Notes under the pieces: model-generated
Database searches by the model: none
Told to the model about the DNA's origin: nothing
What the model saw: the letters and a program-made list of their open reading frames with translations, nothing else
Translations under genes and position numbers: made by a program
Shown here: positions 17,345 to 25,845 of the stretch, in pieces
How positions within the stretch are numbered: the stretch's first letter is position 1
Layout: each line of letters begins with the position of its first letter
Source: Sphingobium sp. CCH11-B1
GTDB taxonomy: Bacteria; Pseudomonadota; Alphaproteobacteria; Sphingomonadales; Sphingomonadaceae
NCBI RefSeq assembly: GCF_001556865.1
Contig: NZ_LSJY01000169.1
Span: forward strand, 1-64,000
Direction: 5' to 3'
DNA length: 64,000 bases

Positions 17345-18640
17345 ATGCACCGCGCCGTTTCCGCCGGGCCTTGTGTTGTGACGGCCGACGTTGGTGCCTT
17401 TGACCCCGCAGACGCGGCTTGCTGGATCGCACATGGCCGCCGTGCAGATCATGCCCAGATACTGGCGTCGGTATGGACGGATTATCCGGACCTGCCGTCC
17501 CATGCGCCGCTTGACGAACGCATGGCGCGGAGCCGGGCGCGGGTTGCGGCGCTGCGTCCGTTCAACGACACGATCCGCAAGGAAGCCGAGCGCGACAGAC
17601 AGCGGGCAAACTTTGCCTGTATCGAGAACCGTGTCGCCAAAGGCAGCGAACAGCCATGTGACCAGGCAATTCTGAACGGGCGCGATCTACACGGCTATGA
17701 TTGGAACGCCGCCGTCCGTTACGCAAACGGTTGGTATGCAGCACATGCAGGCTGGCCGCCTCGGGATTTTTCCACTCGACAAGGTGAGATATCGCCCGCC
17801 TATGCTCAGGGTTTCCGTGACGGCGGTGGCTGTTTCGATGATCTGTTCGATGCGGCGAGGCGCGCCTACGCTGCCGCCGCGCGTAAGGCAGAACAATTGG
17901 CGTTTCCTCTACATCCCGCGCTTTCAAGACCCCTTCCCAGCAGTTGGCCGCTCCCGACGGACGGACCGCGCCCCAGCCGTTGGTCGAAGCGCATTTTGAT
18001 CATCGGCGCGACCATCGCATCCGATGCCTCCAGGGGCTTGATGGAAATGCTGCAGGCGCAGGATGGGCATCAGGCGGGAAAGATCATCATCGCCGCTGCT
18101 GCGCGTGGCTTCCATCTATGGCAAGCGGGTCTTTCCGCCGAGATTGCGAAACCCTCCGATCAGTTGCGCGCTCTGCTTGCCGGGGTCGAGCCTGACGATT
18201 TGCTGGTGATGGCAGAAGGCGATGATCTTGCCTGGATCGATGGCCATGCCAGCCTGCTGCCACTCTGCCGAACGATGGAGCGCACGCGCAATTCGCCGAT
18301 CCAGCAGCGTGTGCAGTTCCGCGCCTGGCTCGATCGTGGATTGGGCGACGGTGAGATGATGGCCAGCGGGCATATCCGCTGGACCAAAATCGCTCAGGGC
18401 CTCTCGGGGCGCCTTGGCGAGTTCGTGACGCGCTCTGCAGGACCAGCCGAGCCTCGCGGGCACCGAATCGTTGTGGAACTGCGTAACGGAACCCCCGCAT
18501 TGGGCTTCATGACACCGCAGGGCGAACCGCTGGTTCCCGAGACGGTCATCACCAACAAGGCTCATTTGCGAAAGGCCATGACCATCATGCTGCGTCGGTT
18601 CGCAGCCGCCATCCCGCAGCATCACGCGATAGCCGCCTGA
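17345..18640 (+). CDS. hypothetical protein
   Basis: About 431 residues from an ATG at 17345; a TTG at 17318 would add nine. The N-terminal half is Arg/Ala-rich and helical with several His and Trp; the C-terminal half starts with a strand-rich segment RILIIGATIASDA, then a helical domain and a short basic strand pair (HRIVVELRNGTPALGFMTP). No known motif. It follows vapC by 237 bases and begins a run of unrecognised accessory genes on the plus strand. Confidence 0.7.
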   Translation: MHRAVSAGPCVVTADVGAFDPADAACWIAHGRRADHAQILASVWTDYPDLPSHAPLDERMARSRARVAALRPFNDTIRKEAERDRQRANFACIENRVAKGSEQPCDQAILNGRDLHGYDWNAAVRYANGWYAAHAGWPPRDFSTRQGEISPAYAQGFRDGGGCFDDLFDAARRAYAAAARKAEQLAFPLHPALSRPLPSSWPLPTDGPRPSRWSKRILIIGATIASDASRGLMEMLQAQDGHQAGKIIIAAAARGFHLWQAGLSAEIAKPSDQLRALLAGVEPDDLLVMAEGDDLAWIDGHASLLPLCRTMERTRNSPIQQRVQFRAWLDRGLGDGEMMASGHIRWTKIAQGLSGRLGEFVTRSAGPAEPRGHRIVVELRNGTPALGFMTPQGEPLVPETVITNKAHLRKAMTIMLRRFAAAIPQHHAIAA

Positions 18641-18680
18641 CATCTCCTGACCCTTGCATCCGATCACAATGGAAACTCAG

Positions 18681-19064
18681 ATGAACGACATCACCTCTTT
18701 GCCTGTCATGACCGCCGGCGACGCGCAGGCGATCGGTTTCGCGGCCTTCAACGCCGTTCCGACCTTGCCCATAGACATCCCTGACGGCGGGTTCACCCTT
18801 TCGGCTAGAACCAGCGAAGGAAGGCGCATAACCTTCTATTTCGGGCCCTATGTCACGGGCGGGCCGGCTCGCTTCGTCGATATCCAATATCATGATGCAG
18901 CCGCCACCGTGCCCGATGCGCGCGGCGCGCCGACACCCGTCTTCGATATCTTCACGATCGGCCATGGCGACACACGCGCCTACGACAGTCGCTCCGAAGA
19001 GCTGACGAGCAAACCGTCGATCGCAGTCATCCTTCTATCCGGACCGACGGACGATGACCACTGA
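18681..19064 (+). CDS. hypothetical protein
   Basis: A 127-residue acidic protein (MNDITSLPVMTAGDAQAIGF at the start, FYFGPYVTGGPARFVDIQYH in the middle). ATG at 18681 is preferred because GGAAA lies a few bases upstream; an in-frame ATG at 18669 is possible. It overlaps the next gene by 11 bases, implying a transcription unit with it. No family recognised. Confidence 0.7.
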   Translation: MNDITSLPVMTAGDAQAIGFAAFNAVPTLPIDIPDGGFTLSARTSEGRRITFYFGPYVTGGPARFVDIQYHDAAATVPDARGAPTPVFDIFTIGHGDTRAYDSRSEELTSKPSIAVILLSGPTDDDH

Positions 19065-19596
19065 TCCGGCCGGGAATGAACGGCACGCGCCCAGATCGAC
19101 CCGGGCCGAAGTCCGCAATCCTGTCCTGGCCCTTCCAGCTGCCCGTGTTCTCGCTGCTATTGATCCCGATATACGGACAGTCCTTGCATGGCTGCTTCGT
19201 GATCTTCGGCAGGACGCACGGTCGAAGTCCCGGCAAAGCTGGGATCGGCGCAAGGCATTCACGGCTGCCTACTGGGCATCGGTTGCTACCTATGCGGGCC
19301 ACATCCTGCGCGCCCTTGGTAGAGCAGGCAGTGATCGCGGCAGGATGCCGCTGGTAGTGCGCCAGCCGGGATTTCCCGATATTGCGGCACGCGATTGGGC
19401 CGACGCCTCGCACTGCTATTGCGGTCGGCGCGATCACAGCGGTCTGGGCGCCAGCGAATTCCCCGAGGGCGAGCTCGCCATCGGCGACAGGGTCGTAGCC
19501 CGAATCAGCTATAACGGCAGGATCTGGCGCGCAGGACCGTGGCACCCTGGCGACAAGCCTCTTTACGACAATTGGAGCGCGACATCCGCCCCATGA
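19054..19596 (+). CDS. hypothetical protein
   Basis: A 180-residue protein starting inside the 3' end of the previous gene. The middle is helical and basic (WLLRDLRQDARSKSRQSWDR), the C-terminal part has CYCGRRDHSG, a possible metal site, and a strand-rich end (GDRVVARISYNGRIWRAGPW). Function unknown. Confidence 0.65.
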   Translation: MTTDPAGNERHAPRSTRAEVRNPVLALPAARVLAAIDPDIRTVLAWLLRDLRQDARSKSRQSWDRRKAFTAAYWASVATYAGHILRALGRAGSDRGRMPLVVRQPGFPDIAARDWADASHCYCGRRDHSGLGASEFPEGELAIGDRVVARISYNGRIWRAGPWHPGDKPLYDNWSATSAP

Positions 19597-19706
19597 TCCC
19601 GGCTATCCGGCCTTCCGGTCTCTAGCCATCCGGCACCGCGTTGGGCCCGCGCCCGTCAGAGGGTGGGACCTCGCAGGGACATGGTCGCAAAAGGAGAGGG
19701 GGAATT

Positions 19707-19747
19707 GGTGAGGAAGCCGGGCGGCAGAATGCCGCCATTCCCTCACC
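19707..19747 (+). repeat. 41-base inverted repeat (stem-loop)
   Basis: Outer arms GGTGAGG (19707-19713) and CCTCACC (19741-19747) and inner arms GCGGCA (19721-19726) and TGCCGC (19730-19735) can fold into a two-part hairpin with a GAA apical loop. It ends 15 bases before the start codon at 19763 and lacks a T-run, so it is more likely an RNA structure in the leader or a protein-binding site than a terminator. Confidence 0.5.
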
Positions 19748-19762
19748 ACAGGAGATTCTCCG

Positions 19763-20224
19763 ATGGACATCATCGCTTCACGGACGCGTATAACCGGATC
19801 GGCTCCCCGTTATTGTTATCGCGCACTGGTCCCGCTGGATGAGGTCAATCCCGCGCGCCGGCATCGTGTCGCCATCCTGCAGGTCCAGACCCCGACCACT
19901 CGTCTGCCCTGTACCCGGATCGCCGACACGATGGCGCCCGATCGCTGGTTCGAGCGGAACCTTGCCGTCCCCTGCGGTCTTGCCGCCCGGCTCAACCTCG
20001 TCGGCAGGCGCGTCGAAGGCATAATCCTGCGCTCGGTATTTCCCGAGATGATGACCCACCTGGCACCGCTCGCCCTTCTTCTCGATCATGATCCGGGAAG
20101 TGCCGTTCATCGGTTCGCGACCATCGATCTCAACGCGGCCTTCGATGCCATCGCTCCCCGCATCGACGTGCTGATGCCTCCCGACCTCGGTCTCCACCTA
20201 GGTGCCGATCGCCGTGCGGCCTAA
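19763..20224 (+). CDS. hypothetical protein
   Basis: A 153-residue protein from the ATG at 19763 after AGGAGATTCTCCG. It has a beta-rich first half and a helical end (FATIDLNAAFDAIAPRIDVL). No domain recognised. It is separated from the preceding gene by 166 bases that hold a stem-loop, and lies 16 bases before the DUF5983 gene. Confidence 0.68.
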   Translation: MDIIASRTRITGSAPRYCYRALVPLDEVNPARRHRVAILQVQTPTTRLPCTRIADTMAPDRWFERNLAVPCGLAARLNLVGRRVEGIILRSVFPEMMTHLAPLALLLDHDPGSAVHRFATIDLNAAFDAIAPRIDVLMPPDLGLHLGADRRAA

Positions 20225-20240
20225 CACAGGGACCCTATCC

Positions 20241-21320
20241 ATGAACCATTACACGCTATCCCATCTCGAAGCGGCTGCTTGTTTGTGGGAAGCGGTCCTT
20301 GAGTTGCGCGACCGCCCCGATGCCGAACCTCACGCGATCGAACGAGCGCTGGCAATCCGCAAAACCTTCGACGTTCTTGGCACGTCTGGACTGCGCCTGA
20401 TGGTCGTAGGTTGGACAGATGCGGTCGATGCCGCCTGGTACAAGGCTCAGGAGAGCTCTCCCTTCTCCTTCGACTGGGATTTCGTGCCGCAGTGGATCGT
20501 CGACACGATCGACTGGTCGGATCCGCGCCATCCTGACATCCGAACCGATAGCGCCCACCGGGACGTCCCCGGGGGTGAGCGCGCCGCCGTCCGGAAGGGG
20601 GCATCCGTAAAGGCCCCTGTGCCCGTCGGTCGGCCCGAACATCTCGCGCTGTTGGCACGAGCACGCGCCGCGTTGGAGACGCCGGCCGGTCTCACCGCCG
20701 ACGGCTCCAATGCGCTGATCTGGGACATTGCCCACGCCGAGAGACGGCTGTCGGCCGCGCCCTTGCCCTGGCCGACCGATGTCCATGTCGCGGTCATCGA
20801 ACACCGGCACGGCACGAACCTGCATGTCGCTCTCGATGCGAAGGCGCTTGACGCACAAGTCGCTGCCTATTGCCGCGAATGGTGGAGGGAGATCGGCGAC
20901 AACAGGGATCCGCATAGTCTTTCAGACAGGGATATCATCGAGACCTATTTCGACGATCATGGGCATGAGAGCTGTTCAACCGATCGCGTGACGTTGGAAC
21001 CGCCGATAATTCCCCTTCGCATCCCGCAACTCCCCGAAACCGGAACCTATTGCGTCCTGTCGACCGCCCATCTGACCTTTCAGACCGCCGACCGCCTCGA
21101 CAAATGGGCGTCCTGGCCACCAAGCGAGCGTCCGATCGATATTGCCGCCTCGGTCTATGGCTGGTTCGTGCCGACACGCGAACTGGCTGAGGAATGCCGC
21201 GCGCAATTGCCGGAGGACCTGCTGCGGCTGATCGCGTTCGGCCGCGATCGGGGTTTCCGTTTCGTCCTGCTCGATTGCGACGCAGGCAGCCTTGATGTCC
21301 TACCGGTCCACGACTGGTAG
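20241..21320 (+). CDS. DUF5983 family protein
   Basis: About 359 residues from the ATG at 20241. The C-terminal ~90 residues (YCVLSTAHLTFQTADRLDKW, GWFVPTRELAEE, FRFVLLDCDAG) match the DUF5983 domain found in accessory genes of Proteobacteria. The N-terminal part is helical; a central segment (DVHVAVIEHRHGTNLHVALD) begins another alpha/beta unit. Function unknown. It converges with the DUF6880 gene, with 20 bases between them. Confidence 0.78.
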   Translation: MNHYTLSHLEAAACLWEAVLELRDRPDAEPHAIERALAIRKTFDVLGTSGLRLMVVGWTDAVDAAWYKAQESSPFSFDWDFVPQWIVDTIDWSDPRHPDIRTDSAHRDVPGGERAAVRKGASVKAPVPVGRPEHLALLARARAALETPAGLTADGSNALIWDIAHAERRLSAAPLPWPTDVHVAVIEHRHGTNLHVALDAKALDAQVAAYCREWWREIGDNRDPHSLSDRDIIETYFDDHGHESCSTDRVTLEPPIIPLRIPQLPETGTYCVLSTAHLTFQTADRLDKWASWPPSERPIDIAASVYGWFVPTRELAEECRAQLPEDLLRLIAFGRDRGFRFVLLDCDAGSLDVLPVHDW

Positions 21321-21340
21321 AACTGGCCGGGTATCATCCC

Positions 21341-22729
21341 TCAGGCTGGAATCTGGCTCCAAAAGCCCATTTTGCGCCCATGGCTCTTGCGCAGAAAATC
21401 AACCCAGTCAGTATGGCACATGGTATCTGACCCGCCATCAACGCCGTCCACAAGCTTGCCCGCAGCCACGAAATCCCGCACGGCATAGGCGTAATATTTT
21501 GAAGCGCCGCGATCGAGCACGCCAGTGACCAGTCTGCGGTAAAGAAGGGTGGCAGCAACCGGATCGCTCGACGACAGGGCCTCGGCGCAGGGCCGCAGGA
21601 CCTCATAGGCCCGCGGGTCCAGCCGATCGATCCGAGCCCGGATCAGTTGGCCGGCGCGCTTTAGATCCGGCCATTCGACCAGAAATGCGAGCGCGCTAAC
21701 GCTCGGATCGAACGCCATTGCCTGATCGAGCGCCTGCTGCTCTGCGTCGAGATCCTCGAAATCGGGCAGGTACTTAAGCCAGTCGCGCAGCGCTGTCTCA
21801 TCCAGCCAGCGATCGAAAATCGCCTTGCGCTGCGCCTGCGCGTCTTCCCTGCGGCCCAAGGCGATGAAAGCGCGTAGCCTGAGGTCGGAAAGCTCACGCT
21901 CGTTATGCCCGCGTTCGGTCGGCGCATCGATCCAGCCGAGCGCTTCCTCGGCGCGTCCATGCGCGATCAGTCGCTCAGCGACCTTCGCATTGAGCAGCGC
22001 GTTACGCCGCTCAGGATCGACCGTGGCGATATAGGCATCGACATCGTCATCGAGGTCGGCGAGTTTGGGCAGGAGCCAACCGGCCTTATAGTCGAAGCTG
22101 CGCCGTTCCGTTCCCGTCAGCGTCTCCTGACGGTCCAATAGCAGCTGTCGCAATGCCGCCCGGCCCTCCTTGCCCAGCGCAGGCGAGGCGGCCTCAGGCA
22201 ACTCATCGAACACGCCATAGCCGTCGCTCTCGATCAGCGTGAGTATATCATCAGCGAGGATTGCTGGTTCCGGCGCTCCGGCGCGGCACCAGATTTTTCC
22301 CAGATCTTCGCCGCCCTGCCGAAACACGACGCCCAAAGTACCGCTGCTGTCATCGGCGCGTTCGAACACTGGCTCGGCAAGGCTGAGGAACAGGCGCATG
22401 AGATCGATCGCCCGAGCCGCCGATGCTTCGGCCAGCGGTCCTGTTATGCTGGCGCGCAGCTGGTCGAGCTCCTGGGCGAGCGGCCGCACCTTGTCCCATT
22501 CGATGAAACTGCGCGACCTACGGATGGTCTTCAAGCGCTTCTCGATCTCATGCGCCAGCGCGCCGCTGTCATCCTTTGCCGCCAGTTCCATCCGCGCGGC
22601 ACGCGCAAAGATCGGATCGGCCTCGGCCTGGTTCAGCACCAGCCGCGCCAGCCGGGCCGCGCCCAGGCTCTCCAGATTTTCGAGCGTCAGCCTGGTCGAA
22701 CTGCGCGAGGCCTTCCCGCTTGCTGCCAT
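21341..22729 (-). CDS. DUF6880 family protein
   Basis: A 462-residue, almost entirely helical protein resembling DUF6880 (ESLGAARLARLVLNQAEADP, RSRSFIEWDKVRPLAQELDQ, LFLSLAEPVFERADDSSGTL, ESDGYGVFDELPEA). The C-terminal half looks like a stack of TPR-type helices. ATG at 22729 overlaps the stop of a 58-residue gene upstream (TGATG), which fixes the start. Likely cytoplasmic scaffold or regulator; role unknown. Confidence 0.82.
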   Translation of the reverse strand: MAASGKASRSSTRLTLENLESLGAARLARLVLNQAEADPIFARAARMELAAKDDSGALAHEIEKRLKTIRRSRSFIEWDKVRPLAQELDQLRASITGPLAEASAARAIDLMRLFLSLAEPVFERADDSSGTLGVVFRQGGEDLGKIWCRAGAPEPAILADDILTLIESDGYGVFDELPEAASPALGKEGRAALRQLLLDRQETLTGTERRSFDYKAGWLLPKLADLDDDVDAYIATVDPERRNALLNAKVAERLIAHGRAEEALGWIDAPTERGHNERELSDLRLRAFIALGRREDAQAQRKAIFDRWLDETALRDWLKYLPDFEDLDAEQQALDQAMAFDPSVSALAFLVEWPDLKRAGQLIRARIDRLDPRAYEVLRPCAEALSSSDPVAATLLYRRLVTGVLDRGASKYYAYAVRDFVAAGKLVDGVDGGSDTMCHTDWVDFLRKSHGRKMGFWSQIPA

Positions 22730-22905
22730 CAACCTGCGTCTTTCCCCGCCGCGCGCTCGGCGGCGATCAGAGGCATCAGCATGGCGTGCAGCGAGTCTTC
22801 CGCACGCGCTCGGCGTGAAGCGTCTGTGGAAGCGAGATCGCGGCGTATCCAGTCAGGCAAGCGACGAAGCAGTTGGTTCAGTTTCGAATCCGGAGAATCA
22901 GGCAT
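22729..22905 (-). CDS. 58-residue small helical protein coupled to the DUF6880 gene
   Basis: ATG at 22905, preceded on the minus strand by a weak purine stretch, encodes MPDSPDSKLNQLLRRLPDWI and continues for 58 charged, helical residues. The TGA shares its A with the next start codon (TGATG), a strong sign of translational coupling. Codon choice is GC-rich like the neighbours. Family not recognised. Confidence 0.6.
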   Translation of the reverse strand: MPDSPDSKLNQLLRRLPDWIRRDLASTDASRRARAEDSLHAMLMPLIAAERAAGKDAG

Positions 22906-23036
22906 GCCCGTCTATTTGCCGCAACGGCATGCGTCTGAAAACCGGAACGTAAATCTGTCCGCCATGCAATCCGACCGGAGGGAAGGGGGTGAATGGAAGC
23001 GAGGGTCAATTCGGACAGCCCCGGAAGGAGATCGCC

Positions 23037-23105
23037 ATGATGGTTCCCGCCACACTCCACATGAATAGCCGTCTTGGGCGGCCGGTGAAGGAGTACGCCC
23101 GATGA
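23037..23105 (+). CDS. 22-codon leader ORF coupled to the HerA-like gene
   Basis: An ATG at 23037 with an excellent ribosome site (GGAAGGAG at 23022-23029) encodes MMVPATLHMNSRLGRPVKEY plus two residues, and its TGA overlaps the HerA start (ATGA at 23102-23105). Too short for ordinary gene callers. It probably couples or regulates translation of the operon. Confidence 0.5.
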   Translation: MMVPATLHMNSRLGRPVKEYAR

Positions 23106-24304
23106 ACGTCGCCTCCAGCAATTTTACGCGCGACGCCCGCGTCCCGCTCGGCCATTGCTCGACCGGCCAGCTCGAACTCGATCTCGGCAAGCTCATGTCC
23201 GGGCGCTGTCTCATCCAGGGATCATCCGGCGCTGGCAAGAGCCAGACGCTGCGCCGGATCGTCGAGGAAGCCTTCGATTATCTCACCACGATCATCATCG
23301 ACCCGGAAGGCGAGTTCGCCAACCTTGCAGCCCATATCGGCGCGACCACCGTCATAGCCCGCGACTATGCCAATGATGGCCTGACCGGGTTGGCGCTGCG
23401 GACCCGCCAGCATCGGATTGCGCTGCACCTTGATCTGACCGACCTGGAGCCGGATCATCGCATCGAGAAGTCCGCCGCCTTTTTCGCCGGGCTGCTTTCG
23501 GCGCCGCGCGAGCATTGGGGCAACACGGTGCTGGTCTGCATCGACGAGGCGCATCTGCTCGCGCCGCACATGGCCGCCTCTGCGCGCGATGCCGAGACCC
23601 GCCGCCTCGGCGTCGCCACGCTCACCGACATGTGCGCCCGAGGTCGCAAGCGCGGCATCGGCACGATCGTCGCCACCCAGCGCCTTGCCAAGCTCGCCAG
23701 TTCCGTGGTCTCCGAACTGCACAATCACCTGATCGGCCTCAACGTCTTCGACCGTGATGTCGCGCGCGCCGCCGATCTGCTCGGCTTCGGGAGCGACCAG
23801 GCTGCGCTTCTGCGCCAGCTTCCACCCGGCGAGTTTTTCGCCTTCGGTCCTGCGCTGGCGGCAACGCCTGTGCTGGCGAAGATAGATCCCACCATCACCC
23901 CGCATATCGGGCGAACGCCCGATCTGGTCGCCGCCGCCGATCTCGACCCCGACGAAAGCCGCAGCCTGCTAGACCTCGACGCCCTGCGCGAAGTTACACC
24001 GGCACGAGCGAAATCGATGGTCATGCGCGGCCAACGTGCGCTCGACGCCTTCCTCATCGACCCCGCCGCTCCGGCTGCCGCACGCATTATCGGCGCCCTG
24101 GGGCATATCGCACCCAATGCCACGACCGCGGACGATCTTGCCCGTCATCTGGCGCTGCCGGCCAACGACATCGACGCCGGGCTCGACCTGCTTGCTGCCA
24201 TCGGCGCGTCCGACACCATGCCCCGCGGGAACACGCGGATTGCGCGTCTGTCGGCGCGGCTGCGGCTGCGCGTCGTCGACACGCCCGTCGTTGGCCTTGT
24301 GTGA
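23102..24304 (+). CDS. HerA/FtsK-like ATPase (DUF87 type)
   Basis: A 400-residue P-loop ATPase. GSSGAGKS (residues 40-47) is Walker A, VLVCIDEAHLLAP (143-155, Asp148 Glu149) Walker B, followed by ARGRKRGIGTIVATQRLAKL, typical of HerA/DUF87 hexameric DNA translocases. The C-terminal ~130 residues are helical and may form a winged-helix-like unit. AAGGAG at 23088-23093 serves the ATG at 23102. HerA proteins usually pump DNA for a partner nuclease or modifying enzyme; here the following genes are a multi-HTH protein and a PAPS-reductase-like protein. Conjugation-type coupling is less likely because no membrane segment is present. Confidence 0.87.
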   Translation: MNVASSNFTRDARVPLGHCSTGQLELDLGKLMSGRCLIQGSSGAGKSQTLRRIVEEAFDYLTTIIIDPEGEFANLAAHIGATTVIARDYANDGLTGLALRTRQHRIALHLDLTDLEPDHRIEKSAAFFAGLLSAPREHWGNTVLVCIDEAHLLAPHMAASARDAETRRLGVATLTDMCARGRKRGIGTIVATQRLAKLASSVVSELHNHLIGLNVFDRDVARAADLLGFGSDQAALLRQLPPGEFFAFGPALAATPVLAKIDPTITPHIGRTPDLVAAADLDPDESRSLLDLDALREVTPARAKSMVMRGQRALDAFLIDPAAPAAARIIGALGHIAPNATTADDLARHLALPANDIDAGLDLLAAIGASDTMPRGNTRIARLSARLRLRVVDTPVVGLV

Positions 24305-24316
24305 ATGGAGATCGCC

Positions 24317-25615
24317 ATGCCCCAGCCGTCTTTCGATCTCGACGCGGATATTGTTGAACTCGTTCCCTTCATTCCTCGCCCGACGGCGCTCGACGCAGCG
24401 CCGCTTGCCGAAGTGGCGTTTCGCGCCGACGCGTGGCTTCCCGATGAAACAGCGCGCTTGCGCGACGCCTTCGCCCAAGATCGCACGATCGACGAGATCG
24501 CGGCCATGCTCGGCAGGCCCCGAGCAGGCGTCGCCACGCGTATCCATGATCTTGGTCTGCGCCGGAACTCGAGGCGTTCATGGAGCGGCTGGGACGACCA
24601 GGAACTGACGCGATGCTACGCGCAAGAGCCGACTGCGATGCTGGCGACACGGCTCGGGCGGGGCGTGAATGCGCTTTATGCGCGCGCACGCTTGCTCGAC
24701 CTGTCCGAGCCCGGATCCCCGCCTTACGGTGGCTGGGAGGACGCACAACTGCGCGCCGGGTACGAGAACGGCGTTCCCGTCGCCCAGATTGCCAGCCTGA
24801 TCGGCCGTCCCTTTGCCGGCGTCATTTCGCGCGCTTCGGCATTGGGACTACGTCATGCCTGCCAGCCGGGCGACTGGAGCGACGCGGAAATGACGCGCGC
24901 GCTCGAACTGGCGGCCACCGGTGCACGCTATGTTGCCATCGTGCAGGTTCTGACGGCTGAAGGTTTCCCGTCCCGGAACAGCCGCAGCCTCGGGCAGCGC
25001 CTTCGCAAACTGGGTTACGGTAGGGGCTGGGGCCGTCCCTGGATCACCGAGGAAGACGAGTTCCTCCGCCACGCCTATGCGACCGGCAAGAGCCTGACGC
25101 CGCTGCGCGAGCGTCTTGGGCGCACTTCGCACTCGATCAGATGGCGTGCGGAAGCGCTGGGTTTGCGTGGCACCCATGTCCATCGGGATGGGTTCCGGCA
25201 GGGCCCTGTCTGGACGGCCGAGGAAGAAGCCCGGCTGCGAGCGGACTACGGCAAGGTGCCGACACGTGCAATTGCCGAAAATCTGGGTCGCGGTGCGCGC
25301 GCCGTCCTCTACCATGCCAATCGGATGGGCCTCACGCACGGCTTCATGCGCGCGTTCATCCCTGCGGAGGACAGGGCGATCCGTAATGCCTGGACCCATG
25401 GCGTGTCGATGGTCGATGTCGCCCAGGCGCTTGGCCGCGATCCCGCCGTTATCGGCAAGCACGCCGCGCGTATCGGCTGCCGGTTCAACGATCCGGCGAG
25501 GCCCGCCCGAGGCCCCAGAACCCGCCGGGCAAAGCGAACGCCTGTGACGCTTCAGAGCCTGCTTGCGCTCGAGCCCGCTGCAGCGGTCGATGCCGATCTT
25601 CCGTTCGCCGCCTGA
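24317..25615 (+). CDS. protein with seven tandem SANT/HTH-like repeats
   Basis: About 432 residues. After a ~36-residue acidic N-terminus come seven units of 45-50 residues, each with an aromatic W/F, an acidic Asp/Glu run, a Leu-Arg helix, a mid helix such as IAAMLGR or IAENLGR, and a last helix ending in Leu-Gly-Leu. In the sequence they start near LPDETARLRDAF, GWDDQELTRCY, GWEDAQLRAGY, DWSDAEMTRAL, WITEEDEFLRHAY, WTAEEEARLRADY and IPAEDRAIRNAW. This is the layout of Myb/SANT or GcrA-type DNA-binding helices in series. ATG at 24317 has GGAG 6 bases upstream and is preferred to the ATG at 24305, which directly follows the HerA stop. It probably binds a long DNA or RNA target. Confidence 0.82.
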   Translation: MPQPSFDLDADIVELVPFIPRPTALDAAPLAEVAFRADAWLPDETARLRDAFAQDRTIDEIAAMLGRPRAGVATRIHDLGLRRNSRRSWSGWDDQELTRCYAQEPTAMLATRLGRGVNALYARARLLDLSEPGSPPYGGWEDAQLRAGYENGVPVAQIASLIGRPFAGVISRASALGLRHACQPGDWSDAEMTRALELAATGARYVAIVQVLTAEGFPSRNSRSLGQRLRKLGYGRGWGRPWITEEDEFLRHAYATGKSLTPLRERLGRTSHSIRWRAEALGLRGTHVHRDGFRQGPVWTAEEEARLRADYGKVPTRAIAENLGRGARAVLYHANRMGLTHGFMRAFIPAEDRAIRNAWTHGVSMVDVAQALGRDPAVIGKHAARIGCRFNDPARPARGPRTRRAKRTPVTLQSLLALEPAAAVDADLPFAA

Positions 25616-25638
25616 CCCTGTCTCGCATGGAGGCCATG

Positions 25639-25845
25639 ATGCCGCTGCCCGATCTGCCCGCCCGGTTGTCGCCGTTTCGCGGCCGTTTATGTTCCTTCGA
25701 TCATGCCCTCAGAACGGCACAGCAACTGCGACGTGCGACCGGCGTGCCGCATTATGTCGTGCATGGCATTGCGCCCCTGCAGGCATTCAAGGTTACGATG
25801 CGACCGCCGGCCTGGCCGGACCGCTGGCTGGCCATGGTCGCATGA
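25639..25845 (+). CDS. small hypothetical protein (68 residues)
   Basis: ATG at 25639 lies 5 bases after GGAGG (25629-25633). The protein (MPLPDLPARLSPFRGRLCSF onwards) is basic and ends in a TGA overlapping the next ATG (ATGA at 25842-25845). The HYVVHGIAPLQAF segment gives it a folded look. Position and coupling suggest it works with the PAPS-reductase-like protein; no family recognised. Confidence 0.62.
   Translation: MPLPDLPARLSPFRGRLCSFDHALRTAQQLRRATGVPHYVVHGIAPLQAFKVTMRPPAWPDRWLAMVA

Noticed and set aside
23102..24304. Conjugative coupling protein (TraG/VirD4)
   Set aside because: No membrane segments, and the motif context is of the HerA/DUF87 type.
25563..25841. 93-codon N-terminal extension of the PAPS-reductase-like protein
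   Set aside because: It overlaps the end of the multi-HTH gene and the 68-residue gene, and the PP-loop lies right after the ATG at 25842.
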